DNA from: Treponema sp. UBA7590
GTDB lineage: Bacteria; Spirochaetota; Spirochaetia; Treponematales; Treponemataceae
Direction: 5' to 3'
Assembly (NCBI GenBank): GCA_002478955.1
Contig: DLKK01000090.1
Span: 59,562-123,561, forward strand
DNA: 64,000 bases
A program made the translations under genes and the position numbers. Shown piece by piece: positions 23,517 to 33,451 of this stretch. The stretch's first letter is position 1. Every line of letters starts with the position of its first letter. The notes beneath the pieces were generated by a model. It was given only the letters and a program-made list of their open reading frames with translations, was not told the DNA's origin and did no database searches.

Positions 23517-24728
23517 ATGGGACTTTTTTCTTCAAAACAAACACATTATCTTTTTACTTCGGAATCAGTTGGCGAAGGTCATCCTGATAAACTTTGCGAT
23601 CAGATTTCTGATGCGATTCTGGACGCTTGTCTAAGGCTTGATCCGAATGCGCATGTGGCTTGCGAGACTTTTGCCACAACGAATTTTGTTCTTGTTGGCG
23701 GTGAGATTTCTTTTACAAAAAACGCAAAGGAAAATATAAAATTTATAAAGAAAAATGCGGAAAAAATTGCGCGTTCTGTTGCAGCGGAAATTGGCTATGT
23801 GAGCAAGGATGTTGGACTGGATGCAAAGAAATTTAAATTTGAAAATAGGCTTCATGCTCAGTCTGCGGATATAAATCAAGGTGTTGTTGGCGAGGGGCTT
23901 GCGGAATATGAAGGTCAGCAGGGCGCAGGCGACCAGGGAATGATGTTTGGTTATGCTTGCAACGAGACTCCTGAGCTTATGCCGGCGCCGGTTATGTTTG
24001 CGCATAAAATTTTGCTTGCGGCAACGGCTTTAAGAAAATCTGGAAAAATCAACTGGCTTCGACCGGACGCAAAAAGTCAGGTTACAATTGAATATAAAGA
24101 CGGAAAACCTGCAAGAATTGACACGGTTGTTGTTTCGCATCAGCATGATCCGGAAATTTCGCATGATGAAATTGAGAAAACAATCATAAATGAAATTATA
24201 AAACCAGTCCTTGAACCTACAGGGCTTCTTGATGAAAAGACAAAATATCACATTAATCCAACTGGAAGATTTGTGACTGGCGGACCGGACGGCGATGCTG
24301 GGCTTACCGGCAGAAAAATCATTGTTGACACTTATGGCGGAATGGGGCGTCACGGTGGCGGTGCGTTCAGCGGAAAAGATCCTTCTAAAGTGGACCGTTC
24401 AGCGGCTTACATGGCGAGATACATTGCAAAGAATATTGTCGCTGCGGAATTGGCTGACAGAGCTGAGGTTCAGCTTGCGTATGCGATTGGTGTTCCATTT
24501 CCAGTTTCTATTCTTGTGGAAACTTTTGGAACAGAGAAAGTTCCTGTTGAAAAAATAGAATCCGCTGTAAAAACAGTTTTTGACTGCACGCCGGCTGGAA
24601 TCTGCAAGACATTGGATTTGCGCCGACCTATTTACAGACCGACTGCAAGTTATGGTCATTTTGGAAGAAGCGAATTTCCTTGGGAAAAAACTGATAAAGT
24701 TGAAGCTTTGAGGGCTGCTGTAAAATAA
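23517..24728 (+). CDS. metK: S-adenosylmethionine synthetase
   Basis: 403 residues. Makes SAM from methionine and ATP. Motifs: [21 protein letters not shown] (begins ~residue 13, metal and methionine site), [12 protein letters not shown] (~140-151), and the P-loop-like [18 protein letters not shown] (~282-299). Length and order are standard for the bacterial enzyme. ATG follows AAAGGAGA. No SAM riboswitch type that I know is visible in the 280-bp upstream region, which instead holds a GC-rich repeat. nth follows after 2 bp. Confidence 0.97.
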   Translation: MGLFSSKQTHYLFTSESVGEGHPDKLCDQISDAILDACLRLDPNAHVACETFATTNFVLVGGEISFTKNAKENIKFIKKNAEKIARSVAAEIGYVSKDVGLDAKKFKFENRLHAQSADINQGVVGEGLAEYEGQQGAGDQGMMFGYACNETPELMPAPVMFAHKILLAATALRKSGKINWLRPDAKSQVTIEYKDGKPARIDTVVVSHQHDPEISHDEIEKTIINEIIKPVLEPTGLLDEKTKYHINPTGRFVTGGPDGDAGLTGRKIIVDTYGGMGRHGGGAFSGKDPSKVDRSAAYMARYIAKNIVAAELADRAEVQLAYAIGVPFPVSILVETFGTEKVPVEKIESAVKTVFDCTPAGICKTLDLRRPIYRPTASYGHFGRSEFPWEKTDKVEALRAAVK

Positions 24729-24730
24729 AA

Positions 24731-25360
24731 ATGCTTCTTTCAGAATCAGAGATAGTTACTGTTTTTGAACGTTTTAAGGCTGAAAACTCTGAGCCAAAAC
24801 CAGATTTGAATTATTATTCTGCGTACACGCTTTTGGTTGCGGTGGTTCTTTCAGCGCAGACTACGGATAAAAGCGTAAACAAAGTCACCGAGCCGCTTTT
24901 TAAACTTGCGGATACTCCTGAAAAAATGTGCGCGTTGTCGCAGGAGCAGATTATCTCTGTCATAAAACCGATTGGGCTTAGCAATGCAAAAAGCAAAAAT
25001 ATTCTTGGATTAAGCAAAAAACTTCTGGAAGATTTTGGTGGTGTTGTGCCGGATTCGCGCGAGTCTTTAATGACCTTGCCGGGCGTTGGACGAAAAACTG
25101 CAAATGTGGTTTTGAATGTGATTTTTAAGAAACATACAATGCCGGTTGATACTCATCTTTTGCGGATTTGTCCAAAAATCGGACTTGCTGAAGGAAATAC
25201 GCCGGAAACTGTGGAGAAAAGTCTTGTTGAGCGGATTCCTGACAAATATATGGAGCACGCCCATCACTGGCTTATTCTGCACGGAAGATACGTTTGTACT
25301 GCAAAAAATCCAAAATGCACCGAATGTATTATAAATGACATCTGCAGGCACAATCCGTAA
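24731..25360 (+). CDS. nth: Endonuclease III
   Basis: 209 residues. DNA glycosylase/AP lyase removing oxidised pyrimidines. Helix-hairpin-helix LPGVGRKTANVVLN (~116-129) with the catalytic Lys in GRKTA, the catalytic Asp in VDTHLLRI (~138-145), and a C-terminal [4Fe-4S] loop with four Cys spaced C-x6-C-x2-C-x5-C (last ~20 residues). Also has LVAVVLSAQTTDKSVN (~35-50). Starts 2 bp after metK with no ribosome site of its own, so translation is probably coupled. Confidence 0.95.
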   Translation: MLLSESEIVTVFERFKAENSEPKPDLNYYSAYTLLVAVVLSAQTTDKSVNKVTEPLFKLADTPEKMCALSQEQIISVIKPIGLSNAKSKNILGLSKKLLEDFGGVVPDSRESLMTLPGVGRKTANVVLNVIFKKHTMPVDTHLLRICPKIGLAEGNTPETVEKSLVERIPDKYMEHAHHWLILHGRYVCTAKNPKCTECIINDICRHNP

Positions 25361-25446
25361 AATAAATTTATTGTAATAAATTTGTAGCATTTTTCAATAA
25401 TCTGCGGAAATTTGAAATTTATGTGTTTTTTTTTAGGAGTGAAAAT

Positions 25447-26328
25447 ATGGAAGAATCTGAATTTTTGCACGAAGTTACAGAAGCTGCGGCGGTTGCCGCA
25501 AACGAAACGGTTGGTCAGTTTTCAAGTCAGTTTGTTGATTTTATAAAAACGCTTTTGACATGGAAAAATGCCTTCAGGCTGATTGGCGCGCTGTTTGTAA
25601 TTTTTTTAATGTGGCTTGTCTTTAAACTGATAAAACATTTTGTAAAAAAAATCTCTGCCGGAAAAATTCAGCAACAATATATTCTTGTGATTACAAAAAC
25701 GATTTCCTATATTTTTTATGCGCTTGTCGTAATGTACGTTTTAAGTCTTTTTGGCGTAAAACTTGGCGCAATCTGGGGAGCTGCGGGAATTGCGGGAATT
25801 GCGGTTGGTTTCGCGGCCCAGACTTCTGTGAGTAACTTGATTAGCGGATTGTTTGTTCTTGGTGAAAAAGCCATGAAAGTAGGAGATTTTATTGAAGTCG
25901 GCGGAGTTTCTGGAACTGTTGATTCGGTCGGGCTTCTTTCGATAAAAATTCACACAGTGAACAACCAGATGGTAAGAATTCCAAATAGCTCGATAATTAA
26001 TTCAAATTTTCAGAATAACAGTTTTTTTGAGATTCGCCGTTTTTCGTTCGAGCTTTCTGTTGATTATGCGACTGATATGAATGTTGCGCTGGAGGCACTT
26101 TCTTCAGTTCCAGAACTTTGTCCTTCAGTTTTAAAAGATCCTGCCGCGGCAGTCTGGTACAATGGTTTTGGCGAAAGCGGAATAAACATTGTGCTGGCGG
26201 TGTGGTTCAATCCTTCGGATTTGGTAAAAATGAAAAATGAAGTTTATATTGCAATCAAAAAAGTTTTTGATGAGAAAAATATAAACATTCCGTTCAACCG
26301 TTTGGATGTCGCAATGGTTAACGCTTAG
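25447..26328 (+). CDS. mscS: Small-conductance mechanosensitive channel MscS
   Basis: About 293 residues. Three predicted transmembrane helices; the pore-lining third helix is LGAIWGAAGIAGIAVGFAAQTSVSNLISGLFVL (Gly/Ala packing, about residues 110-142), cited only in part here. A beta domain follows (VGDFIEVGGVSGTVDSVGLL) and a C-terminal alpha/beta domain. Releases solutes on hypo-osmotic shock. ATG 25447 is 7 bp from AGGAG (25435-25439); an upstream GTG frame would swallow that site. Tail-to-tail with the export operon permease, 2 bp apart. Confidence 0.92.
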   Translation: MEESEFLHEVTEAAAVAANETVGQFSSQFVDFIKTLLTWKNAFRLIGALFVIFLMWLVFKLIKHFVKKISAGKIQQQYILVITKTISYIFYALVVMYVLSLFGVKLGAIWGAAGIAGIAVGFAAQTSVSNLISGLFVLGEKAMKVGDFIEVGGVSGTVDSVGLLSIKIHTVNNQMVRIPNSSIINSNFQNNSFFEIRRFSFELSVDYATDMNVALEALSSVPELCPSVLKDPAAAVWYNGFGESGINIVLAVWFNPSDLVKMKNEVYIAIKKVFDEKNINIPFNRLDVAMVNA

Positions 26329-26330
26329 CA

Positions 26331-27524
26331 TTATTCGCCGGCAAGGGCTACAACAGGATCTAATTTTGCGGCTCTGGCGGCTGGATTTAACCCGAAGAAT
26401 ATTCCGATTGCAACTGAAAAAACAAAACTGATTATGCAGGCTTTCGGGCTGATTGAAAATCCTGTGTTTTTTACGTATTCAATTGCAAGACTTACCGCGA
26501 TTCCTGCAATTATTCCTAAAGTTCCGCCGATTAATGTTATTGATGCGGATTCCACAAGAAACTGCCTGCGGATGTCTGCCGGAGTTGCTCCCAGCGCTTT
26601 TCTGATTCCGATTTCCTGTTTCCGTTCTGTCACTGTGACAATCATTATGTTCATAATTCCAATGCCGCCCACAAAAAGAGAAATTGCGGCTATTGCGCTT
26701 AACATTAGGCTTAGTGTTTTTGTTATTGAATTCATCTGCTCAATCATTGTCTGCATTGAAAAAACGCTTACCGAATATGCGGTTCCAGTAAGTTCCTGGC
26801 AGAAATTTTCGATGGTTTTTGCAAGATCCGACGCGGCTTCGGCGGAAACGGCCTGGATCATCATTGTTTCGGCTGAACGGTCTGGTTTTATTTTTTTCAG
26901 ATAAAATCCGCGTGGAATATATGCTGAATTTGTGGAATCTTCCATTCCCGAATTCTGTTCCTTTAAAATTCCCACAACTTGAAAATTGAAAGAAATTTTG
27001 TTCGTAGTTAAAATAACGTATTTTCCGATTCCATCTCCATCTGGAAAAAGAGCTTCTGCAATCGTGCTGCCTAAAATGATTTTCTGTTTTCCTTCGTAGT
27101 CGTCGGTTACGCCAAGATAACGTCCTTTTTCAAGTTGAAGCCCATACATTTCAAGATAACCGGCTTCAACTGCGTTGCAGGAAACTGTTGAGCTTGTGGT
27201 TGAATATGATATTGTCGCATTTAGGAAATTTTTGTACCAGATTTTTTTGATGTTTTCAACTTTTTCAAATAAATTTTCGCGGAACGATTCGTCAAAAGTT
27301 ATAGTTACCGCGTCTCGTTTTTTGCGCATAAATCCTGTGCTTACGCTTACAACATCAAGCCCGGATGAACCGAATGTGTCTTTTATCTGCTTTGTTGAAA
27401 CGCTTCCCATGCTTGTGATTATAATCACAGATGCAACACCAATTATTACGCCTAAAAGAGATAAGAAAGTCCGGGTTTTGTTTCTGCGGAAGTTTTGCAG
27501 TGCGTCGATAAAATCTTCAAACAT
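26331..27524 (-). CDS. MacB/FtsX-type ABC transporter permease
   Basis: About 397 residues. N-terminal helix (RTFLSLLGVIIGVASVIIITSMG, ~15-37), a large periplasmic MacB_PCD domain (~45-270), then three C-terminal helices in the FtsX domain with GGIGIMNIMIVTVTERKQEIGIRKALGA. This is the MacB/LolCDE-like mechanotransmission type. Start set at ATG 27524, which overlaps the ATPase stop by 8 bp and has AGAGG upstream; the longer frame adds residues in the ATPase gene. Last gene of a four-gene export operon. Confidence 0.9.
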   Translation of the reverse strand: MFEDFIDALQNFRRNKTRTFLSLLGVIIGVASVIIITSMGSVSTKQIKDTFGSSGLDVVSVSTGFMRKKRDAVTITFDESFRENLFEKVENIKKIWYKNFLNATISYSTTSSTVSCNAVEAGYLEMYGLQLEKGRYLGVTDDYEGKQKIILGSTIAEALFPDGDGIGKYVILTTNKISFNFQVVGILKEQNSGMEDSTNSAYIPRGFYLKKIKPDRSAETMMIQAVSAEAASDLAKTIENFCQELTGTAYSVSVFSMQTMIEQMNSITKTLSLMLSAIAAISLFVGGIGIMNIMIVTVTERKQEIGIRKALGATPADIRRQFLVESASITLIGGTLGIIAGIAVSLAIEYVKNTGFSISPKACIISFVFSVAIGIFFGLNPAARAAKLDPVVALAGE

Positions 27525-28242
27525 TGAAAGCCTCTGAAAATTTTTTTTCAAAATCCGTGTTGATTGTGTCGGACTGGATTTTTCCATCCAGAATTTTTAT
27601 GCATCGTTCTGCGTTTTCACCGATTTTTGAATCGTGTGTTACAATTACAATCGTTGTGCCTTCCTTGTTGATTTCGCGGAAAAGTCTCATTATCGCTTTT
27701 CCCGTGCTGCTGTCTAACGCTCCAGTTGGTTCGTCCGCAAGGATAATGTTCGGTTCAGTGACGATTGCCCTTGCGATTGCGACCCTTTGTTTTTGACCGC
27801 CGGAAAGCTCGTTCGGCCGATGCAAGAAACGTTCTTTTAGCCCGACCTTTTCCAGCGCGTCTTTTGCTTTTTGAATCCGCGTTGTTTTTTCAACTTTTTG
27901 ATAGCGTAACGGCAGCATCACATTTTCCAGGATATTTAATCCTGTTAAAAGATGATATTGCTGAAAAACAAAACCGATTGTTTTATTTCTTAGAACGGCC
28001 AGTTCTTTTTCTGACATTGTTGCGGTTTCTTTTCCGTTGATTTCCACGATTCCGCTTGTTGGGCGGTCAAGGCAACCAATCATATTCATGCAGGTTGATT
28101 TTCCAGAGCCGGAAGGCCCCATAATTGAAAGGAATTCACCTTGCTTAACGCTGAAACTTATGTTGTCAAGCGCGCGGATTTCGTTTTCGCCCATTTTGTA
28201 GATTCTTGTGACATTTTGCATTCGGATAATATTTTCTGCCAT
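27517..28242 (-). CDS. ABC transporter ATPase, MacB/LolD type
   Basis: 241 residues. Walker A GPSGSGKST (~41-49), Q-loop, signature LSGGQKQRVAIARA (~145-158), Walker B IILADEPTGALDS (~165-177) and H-loop VIVTHD. The sequence places it in the LolD/MacB group that powers FtsX-type permeases. Operates with the adaptor at 28253 and permease at 26331. Confidence 0.93.
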   Translation of the reverse strand: MAENIIRMQNVTRIYKMGENEIRALDNISFSVKQGEFLSIMGPSGSGKSTCMNMIGCLDRPTSGIVEINGKETATMSEKELAVLRNKTIGFVFQQYHLLTGLNILENVMLPLRYQKVEKTTRIQKAKDALEKVGLKERFLHRPNELSGGQKQRVAIARAIVTEPNIILADEPTGALDSSTGKAIMRLFREINKEGTTIVIVTHDSKIGENAERCIKILDGKIQSDTINTDFEKKFSEAFNV

Positions 28243-28252
28243 CTTAAATTCC

Positions 28253-29293
28253 TTAGAATCTTCCTGGAGGAGGTCCTCCTGCGCCCGGATTTTTGTTTCC
28301 TCCGCCCCGCTTGTTCCATCCGCTAGGAAGCGGTACGCTTTGGGCTTTTAGTATTTCGCCGCCATTCAGCCCGGAAATTATTTTTACATATTCTTTAGTG
28401 TAGGGCTGAATTTGGACATCAATTCTTTTTCCGGTTTTAAAAAGTTCAACATAGGCGTTTTTGTTTTCGTAGGCGATTGCATAGCGTTCAACAATAAGGT
28501 TTTCCTGGGGCTCGGTGATTTGGATTTTTCCTGTAAAAGAAAAATTTGGCAGGATTTCTTTTGGATATTCATCAATTCTGACTTTTGCTTTTACGATTGT
28601 TGCGCCACGGCTTGTTACTTCACCGATTGCAGGCCAGCTTACAACATAGCCGTAAATCGAATTCTGTTTGTATGCCGGAAATGAAAATTCAACTTTTTGA
28701 CCGACAGAAAGTTTCGATACATCAGTTTCTGGAATTTCCACATCCGCAGTAAGATAATCGACATTTACAATTGTTCCGACCGCATCTTTTGCTTCAAGTG
28801 AATCATTTACAGAAACGTCAAAATCCGCGATGATTCCGTCAAAAGTCGCAACAATCTTCCGATCAGAAATTTTTTGAATCAATGAAAGTCTCTGTGTCTG
28901 CATTAATTTGTATTCTTTTTCTGAGCCATTCGCTTTTGTGATTTGCATGTCGTAATCGTGTTTTGCAAGATTGTATTGTTCGGTTGTGTCATCAAGCTGA
29001 ATTAAAATCTGACCTTTTTTAACTTTGTCGCCTGCTTTTACAAAAACTCCAGTTACAGTTCCATCGCTTAAAGCTTGAAGTTTTTGTTCGTCTGCGGCGG
29101 AAACAGTTCCTGCGATTTCTATGCAGTTTTCTGAAATTTCTTTTCGGACTGTATAAAATGTTGAAGCCAGTGAATTTTTGTGAATGAGTTTTTTTGTTCC
29201 CAAAAGAGCTAAGATTACAAGAATTGTCAAAATCACGCAGAAAAATAAAATTTTGAATCTAAGCGGAATATTTTTTATGTTGAATTGTTTCAT
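28253..29293 (-). CDS. Periplasmic adaptor (MacA/HlyD family)
   Basis: 346 residues. One N-terminal transmembrane helix (~14-32), then a split lipoyl domain (DGTVTGVFVKAGDKVKKGQILIQLDD and, after a short hairpin, DGIIADFDVSVNDSLEA) and a beta-barrel domain. The coiled-coil hairpin between lipoyl halves is short. The C-terminus is a Gly/Pro/Asn-rich tail. Bridges the inner-membrane pump to the outer-membrane channel encoded just upstream. Gap of 10 bp to the ATPase gene and 2 bp from the channel gene. Confidence 0.9.
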   Translation of the reverse strand: MKQFNIKNIPLRFKILFFCVILTILVILALLGTKKLIHKNSLASTFYTVRKEISENCIEIAGTVSAADEQKLQALSDGTVTGVFVKAGDKVKKGQILIQLDDTTEQYNLAKHDYDMQITKANGSEKEYKLMQTQRLSLIQKISDRKIVATFDGIIADFDVSVNDSLEAKDAVGTIVNVDYLTADVEIPETDVSKLSVGQKVEFSFPAYKQNSIYGYVVSWPAIGEVTSRGATIVKAKVRIDEYPKEILPNFSFTGKIQITEPQENLIVERYAIAYENKNAYVELFKTGKRIDVQIQPYTKEYVKIISGLNGGEILKAQSVPLPSGWNKRGGGNKNPGAGGPPPGRF

Positions 29294-29295
29294 TT

Positions 29296-30768
29296 TTAGT
29301 CCTGAATTTCTGCGTCCCGGCAGAATAAAAGTTTTGTTGAATTATTGTAAATTATCAAGTCTATGTCGTTCATAAGAATCTTGAATTTGTAAAGCTCCTT
29401 GTTTGCAAGCGCATCCAGATATTCGGTTTCGCGGACAATTCCCTGCGCAAAAAGTTTTTCCATGTCGTCCGTAAGATTTTTGTACATATCGAAAGTTTTT
29501 GTGTTCGTCTGTTTTGACCATTTTATGTCATTCAGTTCAGTTTGTTTGTCTACAATATCTGTTTCGTAGTCTTTTTCCGCAGATTTTATGGCTAGAATCT
29601 CTTCTTCATGGTTGCATGAATTTGTCTGTTTTTTGATTTTTGAGGTTTTGAACGAATTTGGTTTTATTGTTGCGCTTGCTGAATAAGTTGGAGCGGAACC
29701 GTCTGAAGGAATGTGTATTCCTGTTTCCAGGTTGATTCCTTTGAATGTTGCGGAAATTCCTGCGTCAATCGTGTCCGAACCTGAGGAACTAGAGGAATTG
29801 CTTGAAAAACTTGTGTTTGAATTTTTTAAAGTGTAGCCGCTGTTTGCTGAAAGTGAAAAATCTTTTTCCGCCGCCCGTTTCATTTCTGCAATTTTATGTT
29901 CGTACAGCGCATTTTCTATTTTCGTGTAAAATTTTTTTTCAAAAGTCAGAATGTCAATCGCTTCTGTCTGTGGAATTGTCTTTGGCAAAAAATCCGTTGA
30001 AGTTATTTCTGCCGGAAAATTTGTCTCTGCGGAATTTTTTTTGTTTTGTTCAGCGGAAAAACTTGTTCCACATTCGGTGGCGAAAACCGCGCAGTCGTGC
30101 TCAAAATCGTGGATTTTTGTTTCAACGGTGTGCGCGTCTGAAAGAACTTTTAATTCAGCCTGACGGTATTTTGCAGAATTTTTTGTGTAGCCTTTTGCCT
30201 TTGTTTCCTCAAAAGTCACGGTGTCCTCGTAGAGCGTGTTTTTTGAGGTTGCAATTTCGCTTGCGCTCTGAAAAAGTTGCTTCAGTTTGGTGTAATATTC
30301 TTTTTCCGCTTCGAGCGCGCGGTTCTGAAGTTTGCGTTTTGCCTCCAAAAGCGCGCGTTCGGATTTTATAAAAGTGATTTTTCGTTCAAGCGCTGCGCCG
30401 GAAATCAAATCAATTCCAAAAGAAAATGAAGTGTCCGCGGAATTATTTGTTCCATCTGTGATTTTGATTTTTGAAGTTGCGGAAACGGAAAGGTTCGATG
30501 CCTGTGGAATAGAAAATTTTGCAGAAGGATTGAATGAGATGCTTGTGTTTTGTCCATTAAAACGAAAATTTGCAGTTCCTGTTGAAAGCGAAACGTCGAT
30601 TCCATTTTCAATTGAAGTTTTTTGCTGTTCCAGCGAAGATTTTTTTACTTCGAGCGCAAGTTTTTTTAGTTCAATGTCGTTTTCTAAAAACCCGGAAAGC
30701 GATGGTTCTGCAAAAGGTGCAGTTAAAAAAAAGAAAAATGCACTGAAATAAAAAATGCAACGCTTCAT
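29296..30768 (-). CDS. TolC-like outer-membrane efflux protein
   Basis: About 490 residues. Signal peptide ~1-20 (CIFYFSAFFFFLTAPFAEP). Alternating long helices rich in Lys/Glu/Gln and Ser/Thr/Asn-rich beta stretches fit the outer-membrane efflux fold. Direct sequence signature is weak; the main support is its place as first gene of the operon before adaptor, ATPase and permease. Start at ATG 30768 gives the signal peptide; an upstream codon at 30786 adds six residues. Sequence is unusually Ser/Asn rich. Confidence 0.75.
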   Translation of the reverse strand: MKRCIFYFSAFFFFLTAPFAEPSLSGFLENDIELKKLALEVKKSSLEQQKTSIENGIDVSLSTGTANFRFNGQNTSISFNPSAKFSIPQASNLSVSATSKIKITDGTNNSADTSFSFGIDLISGAALERKITFIKSERALLEAKRKLQNRALEAEKEYYTKLKQLFQSASEIATSKNTLYEDTVTFEETKAKGYTKNSAKYRQAELKVLSDAHTVETKIHDFEHDCAVFATECGTSFSAEQNKKNSAETNFPAEITSTDFLPKTIPQTEAIDILTFEKKFYTKIENALYEHKIAEMKRAAEKDFSLSANSGYTLKNSNTSFSSNSSSSSGSDTIDAGISATFKGINLETGIHIPSDGSAPTYSASATIKPNSFKTSKIKKQTNSCNHEEEILAIKSAEKDYETDIVDKQTELNDIKWSKQTNTKTFDMYKNLTDDMEKLFAQGIVRETEYLDALANKELYKFKILMNDIDLIIYNNSTKLLFCRDAEIQD

Positions 30769-30817
30769 ATCATTAAAACATATCAAAAAAAAATCTGTAA
30801 CAAAAAAACTGGAATCA

Positions 30818-32011
30818 TTAACCCTTGTTAAAAAGGCTTGAGAATGTGGCGATTATGTCTGCGCCGGCCACAAATGTTCCAATCGAGCTTCCGATGGAAG
30901 AAAGTAGAAAAACTAGAAGCACTCGGAGAATTTTGTTTCTATAAAAACCTTTTATGCTTCCGGCGTCATCTGCTATGTTTTCCAAATCTTTTACCTGAGG
31001 CTTGCACAAAAAAGCCTGGACGATTCCGGAAACAATTCCAACGCCAATAAATGGACAGAGCGAAGTTATCGGTGCGCCCACAAAAGAGACTAGAATCGCA
31101 ACTGGATGAGCTGCTGCAATCAATGCGCCAAAAGCTGCGAGCGCGCCGTTCCACAAAATCCAGCTTAAAGTCATTCCTGAACCTGCTTCTTTTCCGCCTA
31201 TTACAAATCCGGCTGCAATCAGTGCGACAATCAACACAGGAATAATCCACATTGCAATTTTTGAGCCAAGTTTTTTTTCTGGAATTGAATTTATTTCTGT
31301 TGTGTCGGTTGATTCTTCGCTTTTTGCGATTTTTTCAATGTGTTCTGCAACTCCGTTAAGATGTCCGGCTCCAAGAACCGCGACAATATCATTTCCTTTT
31401 GAATTCCAGATGTGAGAGGCAAGAAATTTGTCGCGCTCGTCAATAAGGACTTCTTTTACGACCGGAAGATATTCAGAAAGTTCCTTCATCATTGAATCCA
31501 TTTCGGAAGATTTCTTTAAATCTTCAATTTCTGTCTCTGAAATTTGTTCCTTGCTGAATCCGCTTGCAATCAACGCGGAAAGCAGTTTCATTTTTCCCAT
31601 GAATGAACTTTTTGCCCACGCGCGCTTTAAGGTTGTCTGAATCGGGCGATCTACCATTTCTGTGGGAATTCCAAGTTCGTTTGCGGTTTTCATTGCGGCA
31701 AGCATTTCATCGCCTGGTTTTACGCCGATATTTTTGCCCATTCGTTTCTGGAATGCGCCAAGAACCAGATTTGCAAGCAGAAGAAATCCTTCTTTTCGTT
31801 TTAAAACCTTGATTATGTCGAGTTTTTGCCAGTTATCCGGATTCTTTATTGATTCGCAACGTTTTTCGTCAAGCTCGATTGCAACGCAGTCTGGTTTATT
31901 TTGTCTTATATATTCCGTGACTTCCGCGATGCTTTCAGCGGAAACATGTGCAGTGCCAATCAAAGTAATTTTTTTGCCGTTGAATTCCAAAACTTTTTGT
32001 GTCTGAGTCAT
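30818..32011 (-). CDS. TraB/PrgY (TIKI) family membrane protein
   Basis: 397 residues. N-terminal TIKI-like domain (~1-235): LIGTAHVSAESIAEV at ~17-31, CVAIELDEKRCE at ~42-53, and VVAVLGAGHLNGVAEHI near 210-226, containing the conserved GxAH/GxGH histidines. C-terminal half has about four hydrophobic helices. TraB/PrgY proteins are putative metalloproteases; bacterial PrgY blocks pheromone signalling in Enterococcus. The actual substrate here is unknown. Follows the TPR gene by 14 bp on the same strand. Confidence 0.85.
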   Translation of the reverse strand: MTQTQKVLEFNGKKITLIGTAHVSAESIAEVTEYIRQNKPDCVAIELDEKRCESIKNPDNWQKLDIIKVLKRKEGFLLLANLVLGAFQKRMGKNIGVKPGDEMLAAMKTANELGIPTEMVDRPIQTTLKRAWAKSSFMGKMKLLSALIASGFSKEQISETEIEDLKKSSEMDSMMKELSEYLPVVKEVLIDERDKFLASHIWNSKGNDIVAVLGAGHLNGVAEHIEKIAKSEESTDTTEINSIPEKKLGSKIAMWIIPVLIVALIAAGFVIGGKEAGSGMTLSWILWNGALAAFGALIAAAHPVAILVSFVGAPITSLCPFIGVGIVSGIVQAFLCKPQVKDLENIADDAGSIKGFYRNKILRVLLVFLLSSIGSSIGTFVAGADIIATFSSLFNKG

Positions 32012-32024
32012 AGTTATTTCCTCG

Positions 32025-33380
32025 TTATTTTTTCAAATCTGCAGGAAGTGCCCATTCTGCTAGTCTGTATTCAAAAAACATTGGTGTCTGCATTTTTGTG
32101 ATTTGATTGTAGTATTCAGCCGCAACAGATTTTGAGCCTTTCATGTCATAGTAAAGCGCAAGGTAATATTTCATTTTTCCTCTTTTGTTTTTATTCGTCT
32201 CTTTGTCAATGTCTTTTATGATTGCGTTTTCCGCGTTTACAGGTCCTTGGTCGTGATAAAGGCGAATCATTTTGTATTCAAGGGAATTTCTGTCCAGCGG
32301 TTTCATGTATTTTTCTGAAAGCTGTTTCATTTCAAACATTTTATTCTGCTTGATGTACGTTGCCAGAATCATAAGTTTATACGCATACGAGTCGCTGATT
32401 TCGTTTGCTTTTTCAAAATATTTTCGGGCTTCTTCCCAGTTTTCCATGTGGAATTCCAGAATTCCAATTTCTTCAAATGCAAAATAATATTTCGGATTTG
32501 TTTTTACAACCATTTTGTAGTCGGCGAGCGCTTCCTGGATTTTATTCTGTTCGTCGTAAAGTCCGGCGCGGTATGTGTAGCCAAGAAAATAATCCGGTGC
32601 AAGATTTATTGATTTTGTCCAGGCTTTTTCCGCATCAGCATAGCGGCCAAGGCTTCGAGAATAATTTCCCAAATCAATGTAATAGTCAGAATTTTCCGGG
32701 TTCAAGTTGATTGCTTTCTGCACATTTTCAATTGCGACTTTGTAATTTTCTGATTCGGCGGCAAGTTTTCCAAGGTATTGAAAAGCAATGTCGCTTTGTG
32801 GGTTGATTTCCACAAGTTTTTCAAATGAATTTTTTGATTCCTTTAAATTTCCAAGATAATAATTCATCTGGCCGTAGCCAAAAAGTCCGTCTTCGTTGTC
32901 GTTTTCTTTTAAGATGACTTTTTTGTAGTATTCGCAGGCAAGTTTGTATTTCTTTTTTAAAGCCCAGCGGTTTCCCAGAATAAGATTTGCGGTGACATTT
33001 GTTGGATCGGCTTTTAGGAGCGCGTTTGTTGCGTTCTGAACGTCCGCAAGTTTTCCAGACGCGTTTGCTATTTCTGCCTCAACTTCCATCACTTCAATTG
33101 TGTTGTGTCCGGAATTTTTCAGTTCGTTCACAATTGTTTTTGCTTCATTCAGCCTGTTCACAGAAAGAAGAAGCGACGCTTCCAGGATTTTCAGATCAAC
33201 ATCATCCTTTAGGTTTTCCGGAATGTCCTTGTAAAGCGAAATTGCTCCATTTATGTCACCGTTCATAAGAGATTTCTGAAGTTCCTCGGCAAAATTTATG
33301 GTTTCTGCGCTTACAGACCACAAACCGATATTCATAGAAAGAAAAATCGAAAGCGAAATAACCAGTACTTTAAATTTCAT
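32025..33380 (-). CDS. Exported tetratricopeptide-repeat protein
   Basis: About 451 residues. Signal peptide ~1-25 (KVLVISLSIFLSMNIGLWSVSA). At least eight TPR-like units from ~30 to ~420, for example FGYGQMNYYLGNLKESKNSF and the next AFQYLGKLAAESENYKVAI, DYYIDLGNYSRSLGRYADAE. Likely a periplasmic scaffold for protein interactions. ATG 33380 has GGAG 6 bp upstream. First of two genes with the TraB-family gene. Confidence 0.83.
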   Translation of the reverse strand: MKFKVLVISLSIFLSMNIGLWSVSAETINFAEELQKSLMNGDINGAISLYKDIPENLKDDVDLKILEASLLLSVNRLNEAKTIVNELKNSGHNTIEVMEVEAEIANASGKLADVQNATNALLKADPTNVTANLILGNRWALKKKYKLACEYYKKVILKENDNEDGLFGYGQMNYYLGNLKESKNSFEKLVEINPQSDIAFQYLGKLAAESENYKVAIENVQKAINLNPENSDYYIDLGNYSRSLGRYADAEKAWTKSINLAPDYFLGYTYRAGLYDEQNKIQEALADYKMVVKTNPKYYFAFEEIGILEFHMENWEEARKYFEKANEISDSYAYKLMILATYIKQNKMFEMKQLSEKYMKPLDRNSLEYKMIRLYHDQGPVNAENAIIKDIDKETNKNKRGKMKYYLALYYDMKGSKSVAAEYYNQITKMQTPMFFEYRLAEWALPADLKK

Positions 33381-33451
33381 TGAATTCTCCAAAATCAAAG
33401 GACTAAAAATGGTTGTTGAAATTCATTTGCCCTTTAGTTAAACTTAGTAAA